This document shows positions 45,702-55,587 of a DNA stretch of 64,000 nucleotides, one piece after another. Origin of the DNA: Cobetia amphilecti (GTDB lineage: Bacteria > Pseudomonadota > Gammaproteobacteria > Pseudomonadales > Halomonadaceae); assembly GCF_020217465.1 (NCBI RefSeq), contig NZ_CP084115.1, positions 2,356,001-2,420,000 on the forward strand. The letters are read 5' to 3'. The notes under the pieces are model-generated. The model did no database searches and had not been told where the DNA came from. It saw nothing but the letters and a program-made list of their open reading frames with translations. A program made the position numbers and the translations under genes. How positions within the stretch are numbered: the stretch's first letter is position 1; each line of letters opens with the position of its first letter.

Positions 45702-46406
45702 ATGTCCGTCACTCGAATGCCCATGCCATTGATGAAACTCGCTGTCGCGGGCATTGCCCTCACGATGATGGCCGGCTGTGTATCGCGCGCGCAGATCGAT
45801 GTCCCGAAAGTAACGCCGGTGGAGGCACAGGCCTACCAGCATAAGGTGTTCTATTCCGACGTCTATTACAGCCAGCCACAGGCCAATCTGTTCTCCGGCG
45901 CTGCCCAACAGGCCATGCAACCATTGGGCAACATCAAGCTGTCACGCATCTGTTCACCGGCGATGACCCATTTCGACCAGCTATTGCGCGAGCAATTGCC
46001 CGCGTCTTCACACATCACCCATGATGCACGCGCCAGCGACTACCGCTTGCAGGTGGAAATCCAGGCTCACGAGAATCGTGGCCCTGTCTACCTTGATTAC
46101 CTGATCGCCCAGAACCTGACCAAGAATCTGCTGACCTTCGGTGTCGCCAATGAAGATTTCGATATCATTGCCAATTTCGATGTCCAGTATCGTCTCTACG
46201 ACAAGAACGAGCAGTTGCTATTCAGTAAGGATTACGTCGTTCAGGACTCCGTGCCGCACCAGGCAGGCAACTTCGACTTCGGAGATCGCATCTTCCTGCC
46301 GGCCCAGAACATGATGAAGAAGTACCTGCTATTGACGATGAATGACTTCTTCGTCAACGCCAGCCGCCCGAGCCCTGAACTTGCCGTCGTGCTCAGCGAT
46401 AGCTGA
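45702..46406 (+). CDS. Predicted lipoprotein of unknown function
   Basis: 234 residues. A basic N-terminus, hydrophobic helix and lipobox M-M-A-G-C (Cys about residue 26) mark a lipoprotein signal, so the mature protein is probably anchored to the outer membrane (no Asp at +2). The rest is soluble, beta-rich with the repeated pattern D-Y-R-L-Q-V-E-I-Q-A and V-Q-Y-R-L-Y-D-K-N-E-Q-L-L-F, like envelope-assembly lipoproteins that resemble LptE or YajG-type folds, but I recognise no family. A perfect ACATGCGCATGT palindrome (45649-45660) lies in the promoter region. A strong terminator follows. Confidence 0.8.
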   Translation: MSVTRMPMPLMKLAVAGIALTMMAGCVSRAQIDVPKVTPVEAQAYQHKVFYSDVYYSQPQANLFSGAAQQAMQPLGNIKLSRICSPAMTHFDQLLREQLPASSHITHDARASDYRLQVEIQAHENRGPVYLDYLIAQNLTKNLLTFGVANEDFDIIANFDVQYRLYDKNEQLLFSKDYVVQDSVPHQAGNFDFGDRIFLPAQNMMKKYLLLTMNDFFVNASRPSPELAVVLSDS

Positions 46407-46458
46407 CAGCGAGCCAGGTCCAGTACGCACTGGCAACACTCGACGTCATATACGTCAC

Positions 46459-46506
46459 AACACGATAACGCCTCGCCAGTCATGCTGACGAGGCGTTATC
46501 GTGTTT
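46459..46506. terminator. Terminator after lipoprotein gene
   Basis: Long perfect stem AACACGATAACGCCTCG / CGAGGCGTTATCGTGTT with an inner CAG/CTG pair and trailing TTT. It may also serve the convergent DMT gene ending at 46622. Confidence 0.88.
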
Positions 46507-46621
46507 CAGGCCCCTTCATCCCTTCGCTATTGCCCTCGAGATTCACGCATCGTGTACCTCGCGGCATTCATCACGATCGCGAGCAGAAGGAAGGCGCTGG
46601 TTCAGGGTTCACGAGACGTCA

Positions 46622-47581
46622 TTAACTTGTCTGTTCCGTCTGCTTCACCTGCGCGTCTCTTGAGGTGTCCTTGCGCAAGCCTAGCGGCATGCGCAGCAAC
46701 ACATCCGGGCGATTCTGCGCCAGGCTCAGCACCGTGATCGCGAGCAGAATCAGCGCCATGCCACCTATCTGCATGGCATCCAGCCCCTGTCCCAGAATCA
46801 ACAGGCCGTAGAGAGTGGCAGTGATCGGCTCGATCATGGCGACGATGGAGGCGACTGACGGCAAGCTATGGCGCAGCCCGGCAATATAGCAATAGAAGGA
46901 CAGGCCACCGCCCACCAGCCCGAACAGGATGAAGACCCACCACTCATCGGCGAAGGGCACCGCAATCGCCTGCCCCATGTCCGTGAATGGCACCATGATC
47001 AAGGTGCTCAGGCCCAGCGCGATGGCCAGGATGCCCGGCACACTGCCGTGCCGCGAAGCGGACTTGAAGGCAAAGATGAACACGGCATAAGACACGCCCG
47101 CCAACAAGCCAAAGGCGATGCCCAGGGGGGTGACAGAGGCAGAGCCGGATTGCAGCACGCCTGTCAACAATACAATGCCGATCATCACCACCACGATCGA
47201 CCCCAACTTGACCGGCGTCGGTTTCTCGACCCGCGCCAGGAAAGAGGCGATATAGACAAAGATGGGCGCGCTGTACATCAGCGTGGCAGCCACCGCGACG
47301 CTGCTCTCATTGACGCTCTTGAAATAGAACATGAAATTGCCGGCGACACCCAGCCCCGCCAACAATGACCACCCCAACAGACCACGCGTGGAGTCGGCCG
47401 GGCGCTTGTGATAGCCCAGCAGAAACATCCAGCCCAGCATGCAGATGAACCCCACCATGGCGCGCCAGAACGAAATGACTTCGGCCTGCCAACCCCACGA
47501 CATCAACTGACTTCCCAGCCCACCGGTAATCCCCCACTGGAGGGCTGCCAGAATGACCAATAACATGCCCCATTTTGCCAT
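46622..47581 (-). CDS. EamA/DMT-superfamily transporter
   Basis: Inner-membrane carrier of the drug/metabolite transporter superfamily, 319 residues, ten predicted helices in two EamA repeats (about 5-140 and 155-290). W-G-I-T-G-G-L near the N-terminus and the P-I-T-A-T-L-Y-G-L-L motif in the last third are typical. Such proteins export amino acids, nucleosides or similar metabolites; the substrate is not readable. GGAG precedes ATG 47581; the longer start at 47665 adds a Cys/Arg-rich stretch without a site and is rejected. The C-terminal tail is hydrophilic. Confidence 0.88.
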   Translation of the reverse strand: MAKWGMLLVILAALQWGITGGLGSQLMSWGWQAEVISFWRAMVGFICMLGWMFLLGYHKRPADSTRGLLGWSLLAGLGVAGNFMFYFKSVNESSVAVAATLMYSAPIFVYIASFLARVEKPTPVKLGSIVVVMIGIVLLTGVLQSGSASVTPLGIAFGLLAGVSYAVFIFAFKSASRHGSVPGILAIALGLSTLIMVPFTDMGQAIAVPFADEWWVFILFGLVGGGLSFYCYIAGLRHSLPSVASIVAMIEPITATLYGLLILGQGLDAMQIGGMALILLAITVLSLAQNRPDVLLRMPLGLRKDTSRDAQVKQTEQTS

Positions 47582-48336
47582 GCGCTCTCCATAGACGTGA
47601 TTGATTGAGGAAAGAAAGCGTAACAAGACACGCCCACACCCTGTAAATATACACAGCCGGCTCATTTGTACTTTCTTTTATTTAAAGGTATCAAATTGTT
47701 ATACTCAATCAGTTAACGAAAGTTAAACTTGAATACCTGTCGCCAATACATGACAGACATGACGGCTACTAGTGACTTGTCACTGAATCGTGCGCGACTT
47801 CTTGAATAATCAGTGGATATATCCTTGCCTGAACAGGGCTTATTTCGCCCAGCATCTCGAGACAATGACGACCACCCCGAAGAGAGAAGTCACGCAAGCC
47901 AGCAAGGCGTGAGCCGCCCTTATGGCGCGCAAGACAACCCCACCCGACCAGCTTCTTGTTCGCCATTCCTCCTTCTATTGGGGCACTTGGGGCACGTGAA
48001 GTGCGTAACATGCAGATGTCATTGGCCGGACACCCTTCCTGTCACGCTCAGGAAGCAGACGCCTCTCACCCGGTAAACGGCCGCCTTTTAGTCTAATAAA
48101 CTGACCTGCTGCGCGTGATGAGTGGGCTGCGCCACCTCACAGAGTCATTGACTATCAATGAGTTGGCGCAAATAAACCTCGTGATCATCACTGGTAATAC
48201 CAGATGACCTCAAGTAGCAGAAACAAATGGACTCTCTTACCTTGAGCTAGCGTCAGATGCGACATAACCACGCACCCACCAACAACAAAGACTTATAAAA
48301 CGACGTTCGCCACGCAACATAGGGAGAGTGCTGCAC
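47582..48336. other. Intergenic region between DMT gene and lactate permease
   Basis: About 755 bases, with AT-rich parts near 47660-47740 and 48170-48300. It carries the divergent promoters and a nested inverted repeat at 48128-48170. Open frames here (for example 47813-48076) have no ribosome-binding site or family features. No RNA gene recognised. Confidence 0.5.
48128..48170. promoter_or_regulatory. Nested inverted repeat upstream of lactate permease
   Basis: Outer arms TGCGCCA / TGGCGCA enclose a perfect CATTGA-CTA-TCAATG repeat (48146-48160), about 170 bases before the permease start. It may be an operator or an RNA hairpin; no known regulator site is matched. Confidence 0.4.
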
Positions 48337-50031
48337 ATGAATCAGTCGCTATTGGCACTATTGGCCTTTGTGCCATTGCTGCTCGCTGGGGTACTGTTGA
48401 TCGGCTTTCGCATGGCCGCCCGCCTCGCCATGCCCATCGTCTTCGTGGTCACTGCATTGATCGCCCTGCTGGCCTGGGACATGACCTTCACTCGTGTCCT
48501 GGCCTCGTCATTCCAAGGGCTGATACTGACGGTCGCGATCCTGTGGATCATCTTCGGCGCCCTGCTGCTGCTCAATACTCTCAAGCATTCCGGCGGCATT
48601 GCCGCGATACGCAACGGCTTCTCCGGCATCAGCCCGGACCGCCGCGTACAGGCCATCATCGTCGCCTGGCTGTTCGGCTGCTTCATCGAAGGTGCCTCCG
48701 GCTTCGGCACCCCTGCCGCCGTCGCCGCCCCCTTGATGGTGGCGCTGGGCTTCCCGGCACTGGCCGCGGTCGTGGTGGGCATGATGGTGCAATCGACGCC
48801 GGTCTCCTTCGGTGCGGTCGGCACGCCGATCGTGGTCGGGGTCTCCGGTGGCCTCGACAAGGCCGGTGTCAGCGAGACACTGGCCGCGAATGGCTCGAGC
48901 TGGGACGCCTACTTCCAGCTGGTGACCTCTGAAGTCGCCATCACTCACGGCATCATCGGGATCTGCATGCCATTGATCATGGTTGCTGTGATGGTGCGCT
49001 TCTTCGGCGCCAATCGTTCCTGGCGTGAAGGGCTGGAGGTCGCGCCCTTTGCGCTGTTCGCCGGTGTCTGCTTCGTGGTGCCTTACATACTGGCGGGCAT
49101 GCTGCTGGGACCGGAATTCCCGTCGATGATCGGCGCCATGGTGGGGCTCGCCATCGTGGTACCCGCGGCGCGCAAGGGCTTCCTGCTACCCAGCAGAACC
49201 TGGGACTTCCCGAACGCTGACAGCTGGCCCGCGGAGTGGATCGGCAAGCTGGACATGACACTTGAGCCCGTCGAGGGCCGCAAGCCGCTCTCGGTCGGCA
49301 TGGGGTGGTTGCCGTATGTGCTGCTCGCGGTGTTGCTGGTGATGTCGCGCGTCATCGCGCCGATCAAGGAGGCGCTGACCTCATGGAGCTTCGGCTGGAG
49401 CGGCATTCTCGGGGAGGCTGACATCTCTGGCAGTCTGCAGCCCTTGTACCTGCCCGGTGGTATCCTGGTGGTCGTGGTACTGCTGACCATCGTGCTGCAT
49501 CGCATGCGCATGCGCGATGTCAGTGCTGCCGTCAGCGAATCCAGCCGCACCATCCTCGGCGCAGGCTTCGTGCTGCTGTTCACGATTCCGATGGTGCGCA
49601 TCCTGATCAATTCCGGCGTCAACGAGGCGGATCTGGTGTCGATGCCGGTGGCGATGGCGCAGTTCATCGCCGATGGCGTGGGCGATATCTATCCGCTGTT
49701 CGCGCCGAGTGTCGGTGCCCTCGGGGCCTTCATCGCCGGCTCCAACACCGTCTCCAATCTGATGCTGGCCGATTTCCAGTTCAACGTCGCCCAGGCCCTG
49801 GGCATCTCCAGCGCCATGATGGTCGCCCTCCAGGCGGTTGGCGCGGCTGCCGGCAACATGATCGCCATCCACAACGTGGTGGCTGCCTCGGCCACCGTCG
49901 GCCTTCTGGGTCGCGAAGGCGTCACGCTCCGAAAGACGATCCTCCCGACGCTCTACTACGTGATCTTCGCCGGCATCATCGGCATGATCGCCTTTTATGG
50001 TCTGGGCGTGATTGACAGCTTGATGAGCTGA
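48337..50031 (+). CDS. L-lactate permease (LctP family)
   Basis: Lactate (and possibly glycolate) :H+ symporter of the inner membrane, 564 residues, 12-14 helices. The family motif [16 protein letters not shown] lies near residue 120, A-V-G-T-P-I-V-V-G follows, and [14 protein letters not shown] is in the C-terminal half. GGGAGAG precedes ATG 48337; a GTG three codons earlier is possible. No lactate dehydrogenase gene is adjacent, so it is a stand-alone transporter here. A perfect terminator follows. Confidence 0.92.
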   Translation: MNQSLLALLAFVPLLLAGVLLIGFRMAARLAMPIVFVVTALIALLAWDMTFTRVLASSFQGLILTVAILWIIFGALLLLNTLKHSGGIAAIRNGFSGISPDRRVQAIIVAWLFGCFIEGASGFGTPAAVAAPLMVALGFPALAAVVVGMMVQSTPVSFGAVGTPIVVGVSGGLDKAGVSETLAANGSSWDAYFQLVTSEVAITHGIIGICMPLIMVAVMVRFFGANRSWREGLEVAPFALFAGVCFVVPYILAGMLLGPEFPSMIGAMVGLAIVVPAARKGFLLPSRTWDFPNADSWPAEWIGKLDMTLEPVEGRKPLSVGMGWLPYVLLAVLLVMSRVIAPIKEALTSWSFGWSGILGEADISGSLQPLYLPGGILVVVVLLTIVLHRMRMRDVSAAVSESSRTILGAGFVLLFTIPMVRILINSGVNEADLVSMPVAMAQFIADGVGDIYPLFAPSVGALGAFIAGSNTVSNLMLADFQFNVAQALGISSAMMVALQAVGAAAGNMIAIHNVVAASATVGLLGREGVTLRKTILPTLYYVIFAGIIGMIAFYGLGVIDSLMS

Positions 50032-50060
50032 CAACACGCCTCGCTTCACTCTGGCAGACG

Positions 50061-50093
50061 ACAGCAGGCCCGCATTGTGTGCGGGCCTGCTGT
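50061..50093 (+). terminator. Rho-independent terminator after lactate permease
   Basis: Perfect 14-base stem ACAGCAGGCCCGCA / TGCGGGCCTGCTGT with a five-base loop, followed by TGTGTGG. Confidence 0.75.
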
Positions 50094-50228
50094 TGTGTGG
50101 AGATCATCAACAGAATATTGAATGTGTTTACTCCAGGGGCCTGTTTATCAACAAGGCACGGCGTAATAAATTGCCCAACATCGCCGAAACGGCAGTCTTC
50201 ATGTCGCAAGTTTCTGGAGCAGACATCC

Positions 50229-51169
50229 ATGCCCCATTCTGTATTGCACCCTACCCGACTACAGCAGACCCAGTTGCAGCAGGCCCGCGAGCTCGAACTT
50301 CCTTCCCGCGAAGCCATGCTGCGGCGCGCCCCCTCCGTCCAGCAATTCTGGGACAGCCATCGTCAGCTGCTGAGTGACGCCTGGCGTGAATGGGAAGCCG
50401 TCCAGCAGGACGATCTCGCCATCCTCGACAGTGGATTGATCGATGAGGCGCTGCGCATGCCGTCAAGCGGGCGTGGGAAAATCCCGAGCGCGAGACGGAC
50501 GTCAAGGCGCTGATGACAGAAGTCGCCACTGACGTCTATCAGTTCCAGCTCTTCGATGTCGAGCGCATCGCTGACCTGCGCAACCTGCTGGAACAGGCAT
50601 GGGACGCCGGCATTCCGCTGCGCCCGCCCTACAGCATCGTGCTCAACCGGCGCGGCGCCATGCTCGACCGTCGCTCAGAGGGCTATCTGGCGGCACCGAC
50701 TTTCCAGGCGTTCTATCAGCAACTGCTGGATACCTACATGCGCCCGATCTCGCGGCTGCTGTTCCCGGAAATCATCGGCTACGACAGCCAGTCCTTCGGC
50801 TTCTCGATCCATTATCAGCCCACGACAGACGCCTCGATTCGACCGCATACCGACGCCTCGTCCGTAACCCTCAACATCAACATGAACCTGCCCGACGAGA
50901 CCTTCGAGGGCTCTGAACTGGACGTCATGGACGCCGCGAGCGGAGACGCAGTGCGCTTCGCGTTCACACCTGGCTCGGCCATGCTGCATCGCGGTAATGT
51001 GCCGCATGCCGCACAGCCGATCACCAGCGGCCAGCGCTCCAACCTGGTGCTGTGGCTGTATGGTGAGCGAGGCCAGATACCGCCACAGGGCGCGCAACGC
51101 CGGGCGATACCTGCCAGAGACCGCTGGGTTGCCTCGAGCGCCGAACAGGATGATTTCGCACCGTTCTGA
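50229..51169 (+). pseudogene. 2OG-Fe(II) oxygenase (P4H-like), frameshifted near codon 77
   Basis: Prolyl-4-hydroxylase-like dioxygenase of about 313 residues split by a -1 frameshift. The first part (ATG 50229, GGAG upstream) runs to about base 50457 ending in D-E-A-L-R. The protein clearly continues in the frame entered at 50459 with A-V-K-R-A-W-E-N-P-E-R-E-T-D and then 50513 onward. One base is missing around 50457-50459. The second part holds the iron triad: H-T-D (H-x-D) in R-P-H-T-D-A-S-S, the distal His in M-L-H-R-G-N-V-P-H-A, and the 2OG-binding Arg in G-Q-R-S-N. The substrate is unknown. Translation from 50513 alone would lack the N-terminal helical region. Confidence 0.82.
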
Positions 51170-51205
51170 TGGCTAGCGTGCTCTACTGGTAAACATTAGT
51201 GAGCA

Positions 51206-51248
51206 ACAACGACAAAGGGGGCCCTTGATAGGCCCCCTTTGTCGTTGT
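51206..51248. terminator. Bidirectional terminator between convergent genes
   Basis: Perfect 18-base arms ACAACGACAAAGGGGGCC / GGCCCCCTTTGTCGTTGT around a seven-base loop, between the oxygenase gene and the convergent CSD-DUF1294 gene. Confidence 0.85.
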
Positions 51249-51280
51249 CATGCGCTTGATGACGCCGCTCGATCATCCGC

Positions 51281-51919
51281 TCATGACCACCTGATCATGG
51301 CCTCGCCTGCCATGATGGGAAAGCCGAGCAGGTCACGAAGGGACGCGGCATCCGGCGAGAGAGTCAGCCAGCTCACGGCGGCGATATTGAGCAGTACCAC
51401 ACACCAGAACACGAACTGGTAGCTTGTCTTGCGCGTCTTGTGGCGCAGGCTTTGCTGGGCGATCAGCGCGCCCGGCCATCCACACAGCAGCTCCATGAAG
51501 TGCAAGGTATCCTCGCGGACTCTCTGTTCACTCTCAGCAGCAGCCAGTTTATCGATCCGATACGTCAGGTACGCTACCAGACTCATGCCCAGATACGCTG
51601 CAGGCAACATCCATGGCAGACGCTCCTGCCACCATCCCGCACCGAGTACGACCGCAACGACCAACGCCACCAACCATGCTAGCCCCACTCCGGTTGAAGT
51701 GCTGAAAGCCCCGGCCCCAAGGGTGCGAAAGCGGACGGCACGTGGACGATTGTTGCCATCCATGCCCAACTGATAATGCACCTGCGCACTGGCCTTGGGC
51801 CTTCCACGCCCCTTATAGGCACTGATGTGGGCAAAGACATCCTTGCCACCCGACTCCGGGGTAATGAAACCGAAGCCCTTGTCATCGTTCCAGCGCGTCA
51901 ATCGTCCTTGAAGGTTCAT
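51281..51919 (-). CDS. Cold-shock-domain / DUF1294 membrane protein
   Basis: Two-part protein of 212 residues. Residues 1-68 form a cold-shock domain (G-R-L-T-R-W-N-D-D-K-G-F-G-F-I-T-P with RNP1-like K-G-F-G-F-I and RNP2-like D-V-F-A-H-I), expected to bind single-stranded nucleic acid. From about residue 75 it has two helices, a Y-R-I-D-K-L-A-A segment, then G-W-P-G-A-L-I-A-Q-Q-S-L-R-H-K-T-R-K, the hallmark of DUF1294. So a nucleic-acid-binding head is tethered to the inner membrane. The role is unknown. It is 26 bases after the next gene upstream in the same direction, so they may be co-transcribed. Confidence 0.88.
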   Translation of the reverse strand: MNLQGRLTRWNDDKGFGFITPESGGKDVFAHISAYKGRGRPKASAQVHYQLGMDGNNRPRAVRFRTLGAGAFSTSTGVGLAWLVALVVAVVLGAGWWQERLPWMLPAAYLGMSLVAYLTYRIDKLAAAESEQRVREDTLHFMELLCGWPGALIAQQSLRHKTRKTSYQFVFWCVVLLNIAAVSWLTLSPDAASLRDLLGFPIMAGEAMIRWS

Positions 51920-51945
51920 CGTCTGTTCTCTTTCCTGGCATGCCC

Positions 51946-52476
51946 TTAGCCGATGAAGGTGCCCGTGGCGTTGCCGCCGCCCTTGCCACCGGAGCCACCA
52001 TCGCCGTTGTCATCGTCATCTCTGTCACCCCTGCCATCCTTGCGCTCACGCTGATCGCCCCAAGGATCCTGATCCTGTGAGTGAGCGCCGCCTTGCTCAT
52101 GGTGGCGGATATCGTCAGCAGAGGCCTTATGCGAATTGGCATGCACAGCCAGCGCATCATCGGGATTGCGCGCCGAGACCTGTGCCTGCTCTTGATAGCC
52201 CTGGCTTTCCAGCAGGCTCGCGTACCACTGGTTGCCCTTGAAGCTGATGGTCAGGTTCAAGCCCAGGAACAGGACGTTGGAAATCAGCTGCCCTTCCATC
52301 GTCGCCGGGATGAAGACCGAGCTGAGCACGATGAAGCCGAAGAGGCTGCCCGCCAGCAACCACATGCGCTTGTAGAGCGCCCAGAACATGCCGAAGAAGA
52401 ACGCCGGCCAGGACCAGCCGATCTTGACGGCACGCGTGCCATGCTGGGGGTGGGTAAGAATACGAAATGAAGCCAT
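51946..52476 (-). CDS. DUF2628-like membrane protein with Asp/Gly/His-rich tail
   Basis: 176 residues. The N-terminal part (W-S-W-P-A-F-F-F-G-M-F-W-A-L-Y-K-R-M-W) and two to three helices up to about residue 85 match the DUF2628 pattern, followed by G-N-Q-W-Y-A-S-L-L-E-S-Q-G-Y. The last 80 residues are hydrophilic, with histidines, then D-D-D-D and glycine repeats ending in G-T-F-I-G. The function is unknown; the tail could bind metal or be disordered. ATG 52476 follows AAGGA; the TTG codon before it is not needed. Confidence 0.75.
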   Translation of the reverse strand: MASFRILTHPQHGTRAVKIGWSWPAFFFGMFWALYKRMWLLAGSLFGFIVLSSVFIPATMEGQLISNVLFLGLNLTISFKGNQWYASLLESQGYQEQAQVSARNPDDALAVHANSHKASADDIRHHEQGGAHSQDQDPWGDQRERKDGRGDRDDDDNGDGGSGGKGGGNATGTFIG

Positions 52477-52679
52477 CAAAGAGATCCTTGTCTATGACGC
52501 CGAGCCAGCCGTGAGCCGTCAGGGGCGCGGAACAAATGACATGCATCGTCCACTATACTGCTGCCCACCTATCAGGACCATGAACCTCGCTGACGCTATC
52601 TCACTGATTTCCTTAAGGCTTGTCGCCATGAGTGAGACACTGTCATCACGAGTCGCAACAGGGGGCACGCAAGCCTTGC

Positions 52680-54850
52680 TCAAAGCGTCTGGATGACCAG
52701 TGGCGCCTCTCCCGCCGGATAGGCACAGCACATCAACACCTGTCCTGGGTCACGGCGGCCTGTGGCGGCTCGGGATACTTGACCTCACCCTCGATGAGTC
52801 GCAATGCGCAGCTACCACAGCGCCCGGAACGACAACTGGACAGGGTATTCACGCCTGACTGCTCGGCCAGCTCAAGCAGACTGCCCTGTTCGGGAGTCCA
52901 CTGTCGTGTTATGCCCGCAGCGCTGGCCGCGGACTGGCCAGCTGCCACGCGCGGCGCGAAGGTGACTTGGGTACGTTCCGGCAAGCTCGCCTGAAAGTCT
53001 GCCGATTGCGCAACCGCGAGGGTATCTCCCCCCTCCAGCGAGCCAAGGCCGAAGAATTCATGATGCAGTCGCTCGCGCGGTAACCCCAGCGCCATCAGGG
53101 CGGCGTATTGCGCGCGCATGAAGCCCTCCGAGCCACACAGATAGACGTCGCTGGATGCGAGGTCTGGCAGGCTACCCGCCAGACTCACCAGTTCCAGCCT
53201 GCCCTCCGACTGATGCCGCCCGGCGACGAGATCCGCCTCACTCGGGCGCGACAAGGCAATATGTATATGCAACCACGCATGGACACGCGCCCAGACGTTC
53301 AGCACCTCAGCAAATGCCAGCTCTCCCCCATCACGTGCGGCGTGCACGAAGAACACCTCACCATGCGGTGGGTGACCTGCTTCTGCCTGCTGAACCAAGG
53401 TATCCAACATGGCGATCATCGGCGTGATTCCGACACCCGATGACAACAGCACGATAGGCGCGGGCGAGTCCTGCAACACGAAATTCCCCGCCGGTGACGC
53501 AGCCTCCAACATATCGCCCACCGCGATTTCATCATGCAGAAGTCGTGAGGCGAGCCCCTTCGGGTCACGGCGTACCGAAATACGGTAGGCACCATGCCCC
53601 GCCCGCCAGGCCTGAGAAATGCTGTAGCTACGCATCACCGGCATCTCGCCGCGGGACAAGAGCTTGTCTGGCGTTGAGGCCAGACGCAGGGTCAGAAACT
53701 GACCGGCTTGATAGGCGTCGATTTCCGCCGGTTCGTGCTCCGGTCCTGCTTCCGACCACGGTGCCAGATAGAAGGAGGTGATCACCTCGCTTTCGCGCAC
53801 CTTGTCGATGACGCGCAGCCGGCGCAGGGATACGGGCGACTCGTCAGCGGCCGGCCAGTCACCGGTCTGCTCAAGCGCGGGCGAGCGCTCGATCAGTCGT
53901 CCCTGAGCCGGCAGGACATGTGCGACGTGCAATATCTGCTCCGGCACCACATCCACGATGCGCTCGGCGCCCTCGACCAGCGCTACCCGCTGAGGGTTCC
54001 AGTCGATCCGGGCATGGCCCTTGAGGATCAAGGCCTCTCCGGTGATGAAGTCCGGAATCAACAGACTGACCCGCGAATCCAGCTCGATATTGCCCAAGGT
54101 ATTGAAGAAGCGATTGCCGGCAAAATCAGGAAACGACAGGCTGCCATCGGCATTCAGGTGCAGAAAGCCTGGTCTGCCGCCACGATGCGAGACATCCACG
54201 CCGTTGGGAGCAGCCTCATCCAGCTCACCTGCGCGAGTCGCGATGAAGAAGGTGTCCGCCTGGGCCAGCAAGGCGCGCACTTCTTTATCGTGCCATGTCG
54301 CCTCGTCGTTGAGTGCCGCCTCAGCGTCGAGTGACACCTCGCGGCTGACCGGCGCTTTCGCCTGCTCGCCAGCCCAGTCGATCTCACGTTGCTGGATGTA
54401 TTGTGGACAGTTGCCGAAGCTCTGATCGACTCCTATCCGCAGTTCAGCAGGCGCCATGCCCGCCACCGCGTCAGGGGCAAGCAGAGTGCCATTCATACGA
54501 TTGCGCCGCCGACTTTCCAGATCCAGACCCAGCACGCCGATCCTGGTACCGGGAGTAAACTCCAGCCCCAGCAATTGCCCCAGCGCCGGTCGTGCATGCA
54601 CCTTCAGCTCAGCGGGCGTGGCATCACAAAGCTGGCCAGGGGCGGCAAAGCTCACCGCTACCCATGGCCAGCCCTGCGTGTCCGGCACGCCCAGGAACAG
54701 CACTGGTAAGCTATCGAAGAAAGCGACATGCTGCTCTGGCATCTGGTCGCGTACATAAGGGGCCACCTGGTCGACATAACTCTCGGGCACTCCTGCACGC
54801 GCCTGAACGCGTCGTTCCCCCGCATGAAATACCTGACGATGCTCACTCAT
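52680..54850 (-). CDS. PNPOx-like / ferredoxin-NADP reductase / 2Fe-2S ferredoxin fusion, apparent 3' frameshift
   Basis: Multidomain flavoprotein; as read it stops at 52733 after 705 residues. Order: pyridoxamine-phosphate-oxidase-like split-barrel (about 40-290), FAD-binding domain (about 335-450; M-R-S-Y-S-I-S), NAD(P)-binding domain (L-L-S-S-G-V-G-I-T-P-M near 472), and a plant-type ferredoxin domain with C673, C678 and C681 (C-x4-C-x2-C). The fourth cluster cysteine is normally in a C-C-A-x-P motif near the end. The frame stops at Q-D-R-C just before it, while the neighbouring frame reads L-M-C-C-A-Y-P-A-G-E-A-P and ends at 52680. So one base seems missing around 52738-52745. Probable electron-transfer oxidoreductase; substrate unknown. 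GST follows the same direction upstream. Confidence 0.85.
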
Positions 54851-54875
54851 GATGACACCTTACGGTCGTGGTGGT

Positions 54876-55517
54876 TCAGGCCAGAATCGGGCTCGGCGCC
54901 ATGCCTACGAAGTCAGGCAACGCCTCGACACGCGCAACCCAGGCGCGAATATTGGGATAAGGCGAGAGGCTGACGCCGCCTTCCGGCGCGTGAGCGATGT
55001 AGCTGTAGCCTGCGATGTCCGCCAGCGTGATGTGATCGCCTGCCAGATATTGCTGCTGTTCCAGATGAAGCTCCATGACACTGAACAGGGCATGGGCACG
55101 AGCGATGGTCTGCTCATGATCGAAGGGAGCACCAAATACGGTGACCAGACGTGCGGCACAGGGGCCCGAGGCGATTTCGCCAGCCGCGACCGACAGCCAG
55201 CGCTGCACCTCGGCCGCCGCCAGCGCATCGCTGGGCATGAAACGGCACTCGGCATCATAGCGGTGGGTCAAGTAGACGAGGATGGCGTTGGAGTCACTCA
55301 GGAAGACGCCATTGTCTTCGATGGCCGGCACCTGCCCGAATGGGCTGATCTTGAGAAATTCGGCCGCCTTGTGCGCGCCATTGGCCATATCAAGATCCAC
55401 CGTCTCATAGGGAATATCCAGCAATGCCAACATCAGCTCGACACGGTGACAGTGACCGGATTTGGGATTACGAAAAAGACGAACGGGTGCGGCAGTGGAA
55501 GAGAAGCGTGAATTCAT
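54876..55517 (-). CDS. Glutathione S-transferase
   Basis: Soluble GST of 213 residues. A thioredoxin-like N-terminal domain (about 10-85) has V-P-A-I-E-D-N and the glutathione-binding S-D-S-N-A-I-L (E/D-S motif), followed by an all-helical C-terminal domain with L-A-G-D-H-I-T-L-A-D-I-A-G-Y, the N-capping box. It precedes the flavoprotein fusion gene by 25 bases in the same direction, so the two are probably one transcript, perhaps for xenobiotic or reactive-electrophile handling. The N-terminal 10 residues are variable. Confidence 0.92.
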   Translation of the reverse strand: MNSRFSSTAAPVRLFRNPKSGHCHRVELMLALLDIPYETVDLDMANGAHKAAEFLKISPFGQVPAIEDNGVFLSDSNAILVYLTHRYDAECRFMPSDALAAAEVQRWLSVAAGEIASGPCAARLVTVFGAPFDHEQTIARAHALFSVMELHLEQQQYLAGDHITLADIAGYSYIAHAPEGGVSLSPYPNIRAWVARVEALPDFVGMAPSPILA

Positions 55518-55587
55518 GATTCACCTGCAATGTGAGGAGAGTGGAAAGAGAGAAACGATGGTGTGAAAGACGCCGGGTGTTGAGGAC

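Noticed and set aside
47813-48076. Small gene in the DMT to lactate permease gap
   Set aside because: No ribosome-binding site, no family similarity and low-complexity composition.
52519-52731. Small minus-strand gene downstream of the flavoprotein
   Set aside because: Its first half overlaps the region that, in the corrected frame, encodes the flavoprotein C-terminus; no site or family signal.
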